Assembly (NCBI RefSeq): GCF_019059575.1
Contig: NW_024881699.1
Coordinates: 62,001-126,000, forward strand
DNA: 64,000 nt
Reading direction: 5' to 3'
Source of the DNA: Amphibalanus amphitrite
Lineage: Eukaryota; Arthropoda; Thecostraca; Balanomorpha; Balanidae
Shown: in pieces, positions 12,139 through 24,996 of the stretch
Numbering within the stretch: the stretch's first letter is position 1
Layout of the letters: each line of letters starts with the position of its first letter
Position numbers and translations under genes: made by a program
The notes under the pieces: model-generated
Seen by the model: only the letters and a program-made list of their open reading frames with translations
What the model was told of the DNA's origin: nothing
The model's database searches: none

Positions 12139-12752
12139 GCCTAAAGTCTAAGAGTTTTTTCAGAAGGGCGTATTTAGCAGACGGTGATCGAACAATGCTC
12201 GACGTTTGAGCACAAACAAAACCAATTTATGTGCTATCGACGAGAAGATTAAACGTCATAGATCACTGCATCAGCGAACTTCAGTTCGTCAAGTTATCAA
12301 ACCACTTTGACGATTATGACCGGGGCTAGTCGTTATTCTGACTTCTGTCAATAACTGCCATGAAATGGGCCTCAGCCACTGCATCGTCGAGACAGCTCGA
12401 CGCCCGCACTTTACATTCGAGTCCATCCAATCCCAAGGAAACCGCACTTATTGTATTGTCCAGCGTTGCAGCTCACTCCAGCAAATCATGTTTGCCACCT
12501 CATCTAAAACATTCGAGCATCTCTCGCGCTCTGACTACATAGACTCCAGGCACACCTCACAAACTCATCACACCTCACACTTCTACCTGATGCACTAATC
12601 CCTTTCAGAGCTGCCTTCTGCAATGCTTCATCGATCCCTTGTGCCGGCTTAATATCGTCCCAATGAACCCACAGCCGGCTGCGAACCAGATCCCCGGCTT
12701 AACCCCATCACACTCCCTTCCACAGCCCCGCCACGGCGCCCGGAAAACAATC
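12139..12752. other. No gene recognised
   Basis: Short overlapping ORFs only; no counterpart located in the opposite arm. Confidence 0.4.
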
Positions 12753-13245
12753 CACACCGCCATAGGCGTAGGAACGTTCTCGAAAGTGGGGGGGCCAGGG
12801 TCCCAGAGGTCCAAAACCTAACCTACCCCCAAAATCCGATTTCTCCTCGGATTTCGGCCACTTTGTTTTCGCAAACATGCTCAGAGGTAAAAAAAAATCG
12901 AGACAAAAAAAGAAAAAAAAATTGGTTGAAATTTCAGGGAGTCTCCCGTCCATAAGCTCAAACTGATGGACGCGTTCCCCTGGCCTCCGCAGCCGTTGGC
13001 ACCCATGCAAATTCCAGAGGCATCCAGCAACTTTTTCATTACGAGCAAGCGTGAAACGTGCAAAGCGAGTCTTTTCAATATACCTATAAAAATCAGCATG
13101 AACGGCCCAGCTAGGCTCAGCCAGGCCTATAACGTTTTTAAGAGGTTTTATATCAGCGACCACTGCAACTGGGCTGATTGACTATCACTTATCAGAGGCC
13201 GGTGTGGGATTTTTAGACGGTCTGGGCCTTCAGAGGCCAGTTTAA

Positions 13246-14630
13246 CCCTCCACGGCCCGGTCCTATTACTATAGGTTTTCTACATACGCGCTGGCCGAAG
13301 GGGCGGGCCGGCGGGTACGACCCCCTCGCCGTTTCGCCCCAGGTGGAGCTAGCGCGTCGCGGTAAAACGAGCGTGTGCGCCGTTACGGGACGCAGAGATC
13401 GATACCCGATTTTATGGTCCTAGGTCAACCGGTGACCTCTGACACCGTTCCGTGCTTCTATCCTCAGGATACTGAAATCCTTCTCCTCCACACCGCAACC
13501 CCCTCCGGGCTGGACAGGCAACTTTATCTCATGCGGGCTGCTCCCTTGGAGCGGCACCGCTGCTCCCGAGGGAGCGCACCCCGTAGCCGGGTGCACTGAG
13601 TGCCTTGGGGCTGGGTGGCCTGTCCTCTGGACGGGCTCAGCCCCGGCGACTCACTAGGGTGCCTGCCCAGACCAATGTCTCCCCCTATATCCTATCATCC
13701 TTCCGGCTCTGAAATGGTCTCATTGGACCGAAAGGGCCTAACCCAACAAAACAAACAAAAACCGGTGACCTCTGAGGTCAGGTCAAGTGCCTCAAGGCAC
13801 GGTTCCGTTTTTGGTGAATAACTTCGCAAAAAATGGCCGCAGAGCCGCGATTTTGCCAGCATCGTGTTCGCCTCTGTCAGGCGCGTCGAATGATATACTT
13901 TTTGTTTGGGTGAGGTAAACTTAGGGTGTTGACCTCGGGTCACGGTCAGGTCGGCGTCCCCAGGTCACGAAATTGGTCGAAGGAGGTCATGTCGCATATC
14001 ATTCGATTCGGCAGGTCTTCTTGAGTCCATAGGTGGCTTTCCCGACTCGCTAGCTCAATTTGATCGGTACCTAGTTATTGACGAAAAACTAATAAGACCC
14101 TTATAACTTCATAAATGACGTCGCGCAAGGTCAACATTGCAAAAGTGACGCATCGAACCTTGCAAGGAGTGCATGAAATCACGATTCGGTGTGCTTGAGA
14201 TAGTTGGAGATCGATCATTCCCGGCGCCAGAAAAAGTTTTCAGTTTATCCCCATTGACCTCACCTAATGGTGAGGTCACGAAAATGACCTGACCTCATAT
14301 GAACTTAAGGAAAAATCCGAGATATACATTATACAAGTTGAAAGACTCCTATTGGATACTAGGTCCTCCAAGGTTCATTTCCCTGTGAAATCTCCTCTGG
14401 CAGTGAGGGCGTTGCGAAGTTGCGACATCTGAAGACCGTGCAGAGGTTCACTTATGACCACATGGGTCAGTGACCTGATCTGACCCGAAAATGCGGTTGG
14501 TGTCAAAAGATCCCGTTTGATTCAAAGGTCAGGTATGCCAAGCTTCAGCTCTCTATCGCCGGCGTGTTCGGAGCTATCGCGAAAAAAAACTATGGAGGGG
14601 CGGCACCCCCCCCCCCCCGGCTGGCGAGGG
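13246..14630. mobile_element. AGGTCA-rich TTAA-flanked (piggyBac-like) MITE, 1385 bp
   Basis: Starts CCCTCCACGG after TTAA (13242-13245) and ends GGCGAGGG before TTAA (14631-14634). The minisatellite of the host hAT-like element continues on both sides. TTAA target choice and CCCT... ends are typical of piggyBac elements; no transposase is present. Inverted boxes TCGAATGATAT (13886-13896) and its complement (13996-14006) enclose an AGGTCA cluster. The left part is homologous to 38600-39226 in opposite orientation. A retroposon is inserted at 13443-13759. Confidence 0.8.
13443..13759 (+). mobile_element. Short retroposon with A-rich tail and 16-bp target duplication
   Basis: A 317-bp insertion bounded by the direct repeat AACCGGTGACCTCTGA at 13427-13442 and 13760-13775. 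It ends in an A-rich CAAAACAAACAAAA tail, the hallmark of LINE-machinery insertion. No pol III A and B boxes were recognised, so it may be a SINE without a visible promoter or a 5'-truncated LINE 3' end. The related element copy at 38.6-39.2 kb lacks it. Confidence 0.8.
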
Positions 14631-14634
14631 TTAA

Positions 14635-15560
14635 GGCCCTCAGAGACCAGTACAGGGCCTGCAAAGGGCAGGATGAGACCTTAAGATGCCGACTTGGGCC
14701 ATCAGAGGCTAATGTGGGTCCTTACAGGCCAGTATGGGCCCTCAGAGGTCAGTGTGGGACCCTAAAATGCCGGCATGGGCCGGTGTTGGACCCCAGAGGC
14801 CAGCAGAAGACCCTCAAAAACCAAGATGGGCCTCAGAGGCCAGCATCGGGTCTTCAGAATCCAGTGCAAGGCCCTCAGAGACTAATGCGTGTCCTTACAG
14901 GCCAGCATGGGCCCTTAGAGGTCAGTGTGGGGCCGTAACAGACCGGCATGGGAGGGACTTGGAACCTAGAGACCAGCGGAGGGCCCTCATAGGCCAAGGT
15001 GGGCCCTCAGAGGCCGATGCGGACCGTTGGAGACCGGCATCGGATCTCCGGAATCCAGTGCGGGGCCCTTAGAGGTCAATGTGGAACCCTAAAATACCGG
15101 CATGGGCCGGTGTTGGAACCCAGAGACCAGCAGAAGGCCCTCAAAAACCAAGATGGGCCTCAGAGGCCGGCATCAGGTCTTCAGAATCCCGTGCAAGGCC
15201 TCATAGGCTAATGTGGGTCCTTACAGGTCAGCATGGGCCCTTAGAGGTCAGTGTGGGGCCCTAAAAGACCGGCATGGGCCGGCGTTGGACCCCTCAGGCC
15301 AAGGTGGACCCTCAGAGGCCGATGCGGACCCTTAGAGGCCGGCATCGGGTCTTCAGAATTCAGTGCGGGGCCCTCAAAGGCACCTAAAGGCACCCCAGAG
15401 ACAGAAATGAGGCCACCAGAGGCCGGTGTGAGGCCCTCAGACGCCGGCTGGGCCCTTGAGGCCGGTTTAGGGGCCCTCAAATGAGGTCAATGTGGGTTCT
15501 CAGCGGTCAATGTGGGCGCTTGACCGCCACTGAAGGGCCCTCCGAGATCAGTGTAGGACC
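14635..15560. repeat. Degenerate minisatellite, CCTCAGAGGCC-type units
   Basis: Roughly 28-32-bp imperfect units around TGGGNCCCTCAGAGGCC, with several larger blocks repeated (for example 14745-14890 resembles 15075-15210). Open frames here encode reiterated GPQRP-like peptides and are a by-product of the repeat. A few units also precede the nested element at about 13195-13240. Confidence 0.85.
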
Positions 15561-16261
15561 CTCAAAGACTGGTTTGGGAGCTGTTAATAGCTAGCGTGGG
15601 ATTCTTGAGTCTCGTGACAATCGAATAAGGGCCAGAGCCCCATACGCCCATGGGGGCCCATTGGTTGTTTGGGGGGGGGGGGCAAATGATATGATGGCCC
15701 CCTGATTAGCCTTTGGAGGGGGGAAGGGCATGGCCCTGATCCCCCTCTGCGACCGTCACTGCACTGAAAGTGGAAGGGGGAGGGGCAGAAACAGACATTG
15801 CTGGCCCCCAGCCTGTTTGAAACGAGGCTGAGGCACGGTCACCCTGGCCCCCAGCTAGTACGTCTTTGACGAACTATGCCGACCCCAAGCAGATAAGGTC
15901 AAGCGTTGGTCGTTTGTATACGCATTCTCCTGCACCGTGCTAGTATTGTCTTAGTATTGCCTATACCTTTTTAGTGCTCGCTGTCCCGCGCCTCGTATTC
16001 AACAAAATGCTGTCACCAGGACTCACAGTCTTGTCTCTGATATGGTTTCCTTCATTGAGTGAAGGAAATTGCGGTCAATAACGCTGTAGAAACAAAAAGG
16101 AATCCTCATTAAAGGGCAAGCTGAATAGTTGTCAAGTTACCGGGTGGTAGGTTAGGTACAGACAGACACTTAAGTCAGCAAAAAGTGGGGGGGCCAGTTA
16201 ACATTGCTGGCCCCCCCACCTCCGAAAGTGGGGGGGCCATGGCCCCCCCGGCCCCCCCCCT
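15561..16261. other. Right interior of the hAT-like element
   Basis: G-rich sequence with repeated GGGGGGGCC/GGCCCCCCC blocks near 15670 and 16185-16260; no coding sequence recognised. Confidence 0.5.
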
Positions 16262-16284
16262 GTTCCTACGCCTATGCACACCGC

Positions 16285-18959
16285 GCTGAAAAATAGACGG
16301 CCACCGCGGAGGGCATCTGGAACATCCACGGAAATTTATCACCGATGGCTATTTATCGGATGTCTCGGTAATCATGGTATATCCGGGTCCCATGAAACGG
16401 TGAGAGTTGACCAACATAAAACTGTTGATAAAGTATATTTGTATCCATCTTTCAACTGTCAACATTTGTTCAATGTACCTATATCTTTAGATATCGTTAT
16501 CGCTATTGCGTTCATCGTGTCGATATGTTTCAGTGGCGGCCAATCATTGCGTCAGAAAAAAAAACTTTGTGTAAAATCCAGTCGTCCCAGGCACTCAGGC
16601 TGAGTGTTCTATCAGCGCCTGTTTCCGTGTAGGTCCTATACATATAGCCCACCACTGCGCCGGCCGCAATCCACCAGCGCCGCCGGGTAGGTATATTGGC
16701 TCTGTACTGCGGCCACAATACAGTCATTTCCGACCTCATTGCGGCCAAATGTCGCCGTTAAACGGGCAATGACCGCGTCAAATTAGTGGCTTCATTGCGT
16801 TCAATCGAGCCGTCTGTGTGTAACATAGAGTCGGCCGGTAAAACTGGATGAAACTGTCGAGCCAGCCGACACGGTCGTATATCTATGTTTTATATGGTTG
16901 ATATACGCAATATTACTTCACCAGAAGGAGCCAATCATCAGCCTCATAGCTCCGATAAAACTTCACTAAAAGCAACTAACACCATGATCGACCTACCTGC
17001 TTCGATCCTGGCTAAAAATAGCAAGATCAAATTTCCTCCAATAGAAACCGAGGCCTACATCTCCGTTTCGATTATCGGTCAAATTCACAATTCTGATCCT
17101 AGGTCAATATTTCTGCTGTGAGATCCCGATCGCCAAGTCTCTCATCCAGAAGAAAAGTACGGCTAGTCGACCAGCCCCCCAATCTAATGACGTCACACCA
17201 ATCGATGTGACCATGCGACAATAACCAATCGCTGTGTGTGGTCCGACACATGCGCCGCCGAATACCACGGGATACGAGCCAAAGATGGCACAGCACGGCA
17301 GGTTGCGATCTGAGTCGGTTTGTGGTATATCGGTGCCGGGAACGTTAGGGGACGGTGGCCGGTCTATAAACCACAGCAGCGGCAATGTAGGGGAAGAGGC
17401 CACGTGGGATATCGGGGTGGGGTAACAAGGCACATGGGAAATTTGGGGGGGGGTAGCCAGTTTGCATCAGGATTGGGGAGGGTGGCCGATGGTATCGAAA
17501 CGTGGGGATGGGTGGCTTATAACGAGGGGCACGGGGGACTGGGGTCGTAGGATACACTGAGTGACTGACCTAACGATCGGAGTTGTCGAGTTGCATGGAG
17601 CCCCTGTATTGGCTCACCCGACTGGCCTCGCACTGAACGGTTATTGTTATGGCCTGCATGGCGACTTTTGTATGCTGCAGGACCGTGCACACAAGTTTAA
17701 GTGGATTTATTTATGAGACAACTTCTGTAGCGACTGACAAGCTGCTTTCAAAACACCGAGAAATACGAGCCGATCTATTGGTTTTATATCATTCAGTGTA
17801 GATTGAACACGTCAGCAGCTTACGAGACAACTTGGCAGCTGTTCAAAACTTGCATGGTAATGTGCATCAATATTGACTTTTACAGCAGCACATCAACTAA
17901 TGCATATTGAGCAAATACCGCTAAATGAAGGAATTATAGAGCTTAAACGACTCTCTAAATAGCGTTCGTATAACATTTTCTTTAATATATCAACGCAAAA
18001 CGCTGGGAGTTATCGGTGAAGTTAACAGGTCTAAATTTAGCCACCAAGTGTTAGTTATCCTGCTTTTGCCCGACGTTTGGTTCGTCTTTGGACCATTGTG
18101 TGTGCGCTTATCTCTGCAGTCGTTTTCCATCTGCCTAACCTGCATGGGTTACCCTTTGTTGGGTTGGGCTAACAATAAGTCCGTCAGGGAAGACATTTTG
18201 CAGTTTGTGACTTCTCGGCTCTAAGAAGAATACTCGGACGCTTTCAGAATGAAATCAATGGTCTCCACTGGCACTGAAACGAGATCTCGGCGGCAAAAAT
18301 ATGGAAATGGGACGTGACAGCACCTTTTGTCTCCGTTCGGTTTCGATGTTATATATTTTCAGAGCGTTCTCTCGTAAAACTGTTCTTCGAAATATCAACA
18401 CCCAGTAACAGGGGGAATGCTTTTTATGACATAAGTGTCAAACCATGCGCTAGCTGTGGACTATTGCTCAGTGTCGTCCTATCTGGAGTATTTTACATTT
18501 CCGTCACTTTTTAACAACCAGTTTTTTAAAGAAAATCATTAAGTCAAGGGATGAGTAAACCTAAAAGTTCCTTAAATGTAGAACCGTTGGCGCCTTAATA
18601 TCTCTTAAGCACAAAGGCATCCTAATTTTCTTCTCTTGGACCAGCAAGCCAAGCATTGTCTTTCATTAGATTTCTTGGTAATGTCAGGCAAAAAAAAAGG
18701 TTTAAACTGCTACAACTGGGATTCTAGCTTCGAGATTATCGTAGCTCTAACTGGTTGAAGGACGCTAATTCAATGCCGAAGTATTTAACAAGACTTTTGG
18801 TATAAAGTACACAAAGAAATAAATGACATTCCATAATCCCTCAATGCGACAAAGGAGAAATAAAATGGAATAAAAATATAACAGCCAATCACGAGTGGTC
18901 CGTCCCAAGTGGTCAATACCACATGAAATGGTGCAGTGCTATATTGCAGGCGTTACCAG
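16285..18959. other. No gene recognised
   Basis: Left-arm DNA with G-rich patches at 17330-17550. The region includes no recognisable exon, RNA gene or element end. Confidence 0.4.
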
Positions 18960-19279
18960 CGCATTATGACTATTGCTCGCCAAGGCTGCTTATTAAGTAC
19001 TCTTCCAGGTCATTTCTCAGGGCCGATATTCTCTGGCTAATGCATAACTCATGAAACAACAAACCAATAAAATAAAAACATTCCCATTCATCGCTCCATC
19101 CAGCCGGCCCGATGCCGTCCGCCGGCCCCGCGGTGACTGGCCATTAGGGCAGCTATATGACGGAGGGCCGGGCCCGCAGGCAATGAGCCGTGGCAACGCT
19201 TCCAGGCGAGTGGCCAGGCCGGTCACGTGACCGGAACAGCCCGTCCGTCACGGCCGGCGCAGAGTGGTCACGTGACCGG
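18960..19279. repeat. Inverted-duplication segment III, left arm (uninterrupted site)
   Basis: The part at 19091-19279 mirrors 49311-49490. The part at 18960-19090 mirrors 54671-54812. The two right-arm pieces are separated by a 5.2-kb element that is absent here, so the AT at 19090-19091 marks the unoccupied site. The segment contains two GTCACGTGAC palindromes (19219-19280) in CpG-rich sequence. Confidence 0.85.
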
Positions 19280-20702
19280 AGCGCTGCACACCGCGCCGCG
19301 CTGACGGCGGCGGACCGACCGGCCGGGCGGGCGGCGCGGTGGGCGGGAGGGACAGGCCAGCTATGGGGGTATGATACGGCCCGGGTCTAATGGGACGCGA
19401 TGCCCGACTGTGGCGCGCACATTAGGGCACGAGGCGCCCCTGCCATCCGAGCCGCCTCCCCACGGAAACAGATGATCGCACCCCACCGCCAAACTAGCTG
19501 TGAAGATAGACTGGCGGTAGATGTTCTCGGGAGGACAAGAAATCCGAACAATTTCATTAATGTGACGTCAGTTTGAACGACTACGGTGGGCATCCCAGAC
19601 GCTACAGATTACCAAATACATAGTAGCCACACGAATCCTGTGATTAAAATGACGGGTCCAAAGGTATAAATAGCAAGCTCTTCAGTCGCACAGCTCGCGA
19701 TTCAATGCAGCGCTCTTGCTTGATGCATTCAGCTTTCTAAAACACCATTGCCTGCCATCAACAACACTTGATAACATATACCGTGCAACCTTTGTTTGAC
19801 ACATTACTGACATGTTTGTGGCTGCCTTACAGCTCATCATAAAGAAACGACTTTGCACTGCAGCAATAATACCGGCTAGTAGGCCTTGCACGCCACCTTT
19901 GTCTTGACGACAGAACCGAAAATGCACTGGCACATTGGTGGCACGTTTGTAAAGCATAACATCTGCCGTTCCATTGGGTTGCTGTCACGAAGGCGGCTAT
20001 CCCGTGAGCAGACAGTAGTCGCAAAAGACAACTGTTTCTGCATTCACTGCAAGCTGTTGAAGTACAAGGGAAGCGTCAGGATTTATCGTGGAAATCACAC
20101 TCGCCGGAAGAATTACACTCGCATCAGCTTTATCTCTCAACATCGTAAAGCTAAGCCCGATCCTCATCGTCGTAAGCTTATGGAAATGTCAACCTATCTC
20201 AACCCCAGTTGACATTTTAAATAAGCTCGGTGTAAGCTAATGCGAGGAGTCTGGACTATGTTCCGAGATTCGAGGAACCCGGTGCCGTCCCACTTCAACC
20301 AGAATCTACCGTGGCATGCAGTGGTGCACCCGCGTCATCCGCCACGACGCGCGGCTGGTGGAACTGTGGACACCTGCGCTGGTAGGCCGACCCGCATGAC
20401 AGCCCTGCTGAGCGGCACAGTATACAGCGCAGCGCCGAGCGCGGTATGCTACTGCGGCGCACTGGGTTACCATCAACGGAAGCATTGGAAACAGCTAGGT
20501 ACATTATTTCAGCGACTGGAAACAGCTACATAATTTCAGCGTTGGTGCCCCACTAATATAAGTAAGGCGCATGACTCGTCAGCCACGCACCTAATGGTGT
20601 ATTCTTGCAAAAGCCTGAAGCTGTGAAAAATCGTCGCATGGGTGCAATTCAATGTCATTTGGGCCTCGCTCCCTTTTCAATGGAACTGCACCGATTCAGC
20701 GA
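19280..20702. other. Left-arm stretch without recognised gene
   Basis: Length (about 1.4 kb) is close to that of the mirrored interval 48013-49310 (1.3 kb), but base-level similarity was not seen. A TATAAATA occurs at 19664 without a well-spaced initiator. Confidence 0.4.
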
Positions 20703-20810
20703 TTTCCTGGAACTCCCCGTCACAGGGCGCCGGTCTTCTCGGTAAAACTGCCGCCTGTTGACTGTTGTCGGATAATTGAATCAGCACCGGCCGGCCGGCC
20801 TGCGCCCCGG
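20703..20810. repeat. Inverted-duplication segment IV, left arm
   Basis: Reverse complement of 47903-48012. On the minus strand both arms keep the same open frame through GRPVLIQLS.NSQQAA.LPRRP. Confidence 0.8.
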
Positions 20811-21962
20811 AGCAGACGGAGACGCTAATGAGCCTATTGGCTCCGAAAGCCCGACAAACGGCGGACGGCTGGCGCGGATCTGCGAAACGTCGCTGGACGA
20901 TATTTATGGCCGACAGACTGCACTCATCGCCCAGAAAGTGGGTAGTACTTATCGCCCGATGCACAATATTTATCGACAGATATAGGTGGGCGGTACCTAC
21001 TTATCGCTCGAGAAGAGCGTATAACTAGACGCTGTCGATCGATCGACGAGCCGTGTTAGTGCTACAGTATCGACCACCGACTCAAGTACCGAACCTGGAA
21101 CCTAGACAGCTTTTGTACGGCTGAAGGTTCGCACTTAGAAGATAATCATCGACCTAAGGGCCATGCATGGGCGACAGTACTACAAACATAGTCTCATTGA
21201 CAAATGGCTGGAATGTAAGCACGTCTGTCGGCAGTGCCCAGAATTATACGGTGACTGTGAGCACGGTCCAGCCTAAAGACGGTGTTTGCGCTTACCAACA
21301 ACGCTTCCGTCTATGAACTGAATGCACTGATAATATATGGTCCCCGCTAGAAGATCCGTCTGGCACGCTCTATGCGGTAAAAGGTTGTAGCGGTCGCTTT
21401 GACACGAATTGTCGGCTGGCACGGCAGCAGCCACTCAGAATTATCACGGATTATAACAACCGGACGTCGTTATGTAAGAATGCCACATTCATTACGGATG
21501 CCACGACCGGAATGCAGCCTCAATGTGCTCCTGGAAAGCCAGACCGCGTCTGTATTAGCAATATCACCTTACATCGAAGTTAGATGGCTTGGTGTCATAC
21601 GCTGATGACTTCCTTTGTTGTCATATTAATCAATGTAACATTACCATGAAGTTAAAGTAGCATGGACTCCGGCATCGAGCTTGACACCTCTACATACAGT
21701 GTCCTAGATATCACTAGCATCTAATTTGATGAAGTAACGAATAACGGTGCCGAGCTCATAAACCAATAACCAACATGTCAAGGGATGCCAGTCAAAAGAT
21801 GCAGTCTAAGGCTACATACAGCAGAATATCAATCTTATTTGTAAACTAATAGGAAAAGGTGCATTGAAGCATTGGAATGTAAAATTTCAACGAACAATAC
21901 CATGTTAGACAATGCTGGATTCACATCAAACGATGGCAACTAAGAACGGGTAGCGATCAGAC
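20811..21962. other. Left-arm stretch without recognised gene
   Basis: 1.15 kb, matching in length the mirrored interval 46326-47902 once the 426-bp element at 47254-47679 is removed. No gene recognised. Confidence 0.4.
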
Positions 21963-22475
21963 AATGCCCTGCTCCTCCTTATGAGTTTGCCCGTTGGGGT
22001 GTGCCATCTCGAGTGGCAGCCGCAGTCCATTAGAGCCGACCCGGCCACCAGACGAGCTGGTTTCAGAGCTCGCCACCCTGGACGGCTTCAAAGTTGCCGC
22101 TCGAGCTTTGATCTGGCCTCGGTGAGGGACTGCGAGCTGTTGGCCGTCCCCAGGTGGCCTGTGCAGCGTCAGTGCCTCATTGCAGCTAACCGCTGGTCGC
22201 AAAAATGCGGTATGGTGCTAATCTTTTGTTGGGTAAATTGGCGGAGCATGCATGATGCATGGCAACCCACGAACCCAGCCTGGGAACTGTAAATTTAAAA
22301 ATTACACATCACTATGCGCAGGGCAGCTGCTGAGAGGGCTCGGGAGAAGTCGCGGTCACTTGACCAGTCGGCAGACGGCCTTATTGAATGCTCCGAGTGG
22401 AGCCAATCGGCAACGAACGCTCCACAGGAGCGCCATATCGATTCGACGCACGGCGCGGGCTCCAAATTGTGTTGA
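21963..22475. repeat. Inverted-duplication segment V, left arm (uninterrupted site)
   Basis: Reverse complement of 45116-46325, after removal of a 590-bp TIR element and a further block near 45985-46105 from the right arm. At about 22420-22430 the left arm reads continuously through the point where that TIR element sits in the right arm. Confidence 0.85.
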
Positions 22476-22546
22476 CATTTGCCCCCTCAGGGAACTCTCT
22501 CGACCTGTGTGCATTGCCGGCGAGAATTCACTTCTTGTTCAATTAA

Positions 22547-23491
22547 CCCTCGCACGACCAGGCCATTTCTCATAACACGAACGACCAGGGGGGGGGGGTT
22601 GTTACGACCCCCCCCCTGGCGTTTCGAAACGGAAGGTCGTAGAGCTTAGCGGAAAAAACCAACGGATTGCTCTCAACGAGATCTCGCGAATGGTGGTATA
22701 TTTTTTGGTCCTAGGTCAACATTTGACCTACTTTTGACCGGTCAAAGGTCAAATTTTCGGAAAAATAGACTTTTTCAAATTTTTCGTGGCGATTGCGGCA
22801 TAACGGTGGGAGATATCGACTTGAAACCTTCACTATCGTGTTCCTTGATCAATTCTCTATCGTTTGGTATGTATTTCGTTTCCCTAGCTCTAAAAATGGC
22901 GCGTTGGGAGCGCCGGAAGTCGGCAAGGTCACAGTCGGCGGCAGAAATTCGAAAAATCAAAATTTAAATTTTTGAAATCTGATTGTATTTTTGGATTTGG
23001 GATGTCCATTTGCTCCTTATAGAAGCTAATATTGCTGCATATTCCCATTGAGGTGACAAGAATTAGCAAAATAGTGGTTCGGGCGCTTTTCAAAAATAGT
23101 ACCGGACGCTGTTCCTCTTGTGACGTCATAGCTCCGTGACCTGACCTGACCCGGTCAAGTTTCTTATACCATATGATAGCCAATACTTGCCCCAACATGC
23201 ATGGGAAGTTTCATCACGATCCATCAACCGATGTCCGTACAACCGGCAGGAAACCTTGGGCGTTGGCACTCAGTTTGTGAAAATCCGGCCGGAGGCTGTT
23301 CCCTTTGTGACGTCATAACTCCGTGACCTGACATGACCCGGTCAAATTTTTTTTATCAAAAGATGCGCAAGGTTTGCCCCATAAGGTACCCAAAATTTGG
23401 CGGCGCTGCGCGCCGCCGTTTTTGCACTATTTCCGAAAAACCTCAGGGGGGGGGGGGTTGATACAACCCCCCCCCCCTAGGCGTTCTAGGG
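22547..23491. mobile_element. AGGTCA-rich TTAA-flanked (piggyBac-like) MITE, 945 bp
   Basis: Starts CCCTCGCACGACC after TTAA (22543-22546) and ends GGCGTTCTAGGG before TTAA (23492-23495). The right arm at 45021-45040 reads across with one TTAA, so it preserves the empty site. Interior: two copies of a TGACGTCAT...CCGTGACCTGAC...CCGGTCAA block about 195 bp apart. A GGCGGCGC/GCGCCGCC hairpin lies at 23399-23418, and G-run/C-run hairpins sit near both ends. No protein is encoded. Confidence 0.85.
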
Positions 23492-23495
23492 TTAA

Positions 23496-23924
23496 GGACG
23501 TGTAAATATTTCCTGGAAAACCAAGGGCACTAAATCCTGAATGATTCGTGCAAAGCATGATGATGCTGGTAATCTTCAAATGTCGCGATGGTGGAATAGC
23601 GTCCGAACAGTAAAACTCTTGCAGTCTGCAGAGCATATCAGTCCTCTTCAGTCTTTAGACTTAATTTTGTGTTTGTGTGAACGGTTCTGCAAAGATATAA
23701 AGCATTAAGAGTATGGTTGAAAATTGAAATACCTAGCATGTGGTTACAGATACGTCTTGCTGGCATACAATAAGCTTTGTTTGCCTGATACAACATCGAG
23801 CAACAAGCGTAGTTACGTCGTGCAAAACTTGAATGCCATAGCACCTTAAGGTGTGTAGGTACTGTGTTAAGTGCAAACCCATCAGCTAAAAAGTTTAGCA
23901 GGTATTGCGTCCGACAGAAACGAC
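23496..23924. other. Left-arm stretch without recognised gene
   Basis: AT-rich, short ORFs only. Confidence 0.4.
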
Positions 23925-24274
23925 CCGCACATCACACACAGCACAGCAACCATCACATAGCACAACAGTGACCATCACATAGCACTGCAGGGTTGCAGCA
24001 ATCATAACATCACACAGCACAGCACCATCACTTCACATAGAATGCGTCATCGCATCACAGTACAGCGTACATTACTTCACAAAGCACAGCGACCATCACA
24101 TCACACACAGCACAGCAGCGAGCATCACATCACACAGCACAGTCTCTATCACATCACGCAGCACAGCGCCCACTATGTAGACCACACAGAGCACAGCCTC
24201 CATCACATGCCTACAGCACAGCCTCCATCACATGCCTACAGCACAGCCTCCATCACATACCTACAGCACAGTGT
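23925..24274. repeat. CA-rich minisatellite
   Basis: Imperfect tandem units built on CATCACAT and ACAGCACAG. The last three units, at about 24190-24268, are near-identical 25-mers. No equivalent run exists at the mirrored place in the right arm, so expansion followed the duplication or was lost on the other side. Confidence 0.8.
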
Positions 24275-24412
24275 GCGGGGCTGTCGGCGTGCTCGTCACC
24301 TTCGACGTCCGGTCCCGTGATGGAGACCTCAATGAGGCGGCCGCCACGGCTGGTCCCCGGCGCTAATTAATTGGAACACTGCCCCGGACCGACCGACGGG
24401 GAGGGACACCGA
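24275..24412. repeat. Inverted-duplication segment VI, left arm
   Basis: Reverse complement of 44179-44320. Confidence 0.8.
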
Positions 24413-24868
24413 TGGGAGGGTCACTAATCCCCCGTGGGCTCAATAAGGTACTATGCAAATTGTGTAAGCTAAGCCCATTACATGTTACTTGCATTGCAGA
24501 GTGTGCACTGTGCACGCTGCGCTGGTGGGAGATACAGAAAAAAAAGAGCGGCGGTCGGAACGAGTAGTAAAGTAATCTTGGTCGGAACCCGTGCATGACG
24601 AGGGCTTTATGAAGCCCCAGCGCTGCATGGCAAAAAAAAAGTGAGCAATTGATTTTGTTGAGCTTGAAATCAAACGCATGTATTGAAAACCAGCAAATAA
24701 GAAAGCTCGTATATCATACTTTTTAAAAGCACTGAGTTCGCACTGAGCACCTCCTTGAGTAATTTAGAATTATCTGCCAAATGACAAATAGCCACTGATC
24801 GTTGTTGCGATAAGCCTTTCCGGGCCGGACGGTCCGGCCGATGGCCGCGGAAACAAGGCACAGGTTGG

Positions 24869-24996
24869 CGAGTCCGCTGTTAATTACGCGCCGCTTTATA
24901 TGTTTGCACGAGTACCTCGGCGGACTTATTGCCAATTATCCCGGGGTCAGCGGTGGCGTGTGTGACGACATCGCTGCAAATATTGGACAGAACCTC
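24869..24996. repeat. Inverted-duplication segment VII, left arm
   Basis: Reverse complement of 43820-43951; innermost detectable pair. Confidence 0.8.

Larger units (their letters stand above)
12761..16276. mobile_element. hAT-like TIR element with 8-bp target duplication, 3.5 kb
   Basis: Perfect 15-bp TIRs, CATAGGCGTAGGAAC at 12761-12775 and its complement at 16262-16276. They are flanked by an 8-bp direct repeat, CACACCGC, at 12753-12760 and 16277-16284. An 8-bp target duplication is characteristic of hAT transposons. The subterminal DNA is rich in GGGGGGGCC blocks. No transposase was recognised, so it is non-autonomous. Its interior is a minisatellite that has been interrupted by an AGGTCA-rich TTAA element. 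Confidence 0.85.

Noticed and set aside
14564..15484. ORFs with reiterated GPQRP-type peptides
   Set aside because: They translate a degenerate minisatellite whose unit happens to lack stops; three frames are open and none has splice or start support.
23925..24270. Possible CRISPR-like array
   Set aside because: Units are contiguous CA-rich tandem repeats without spacers, in animal DNA.
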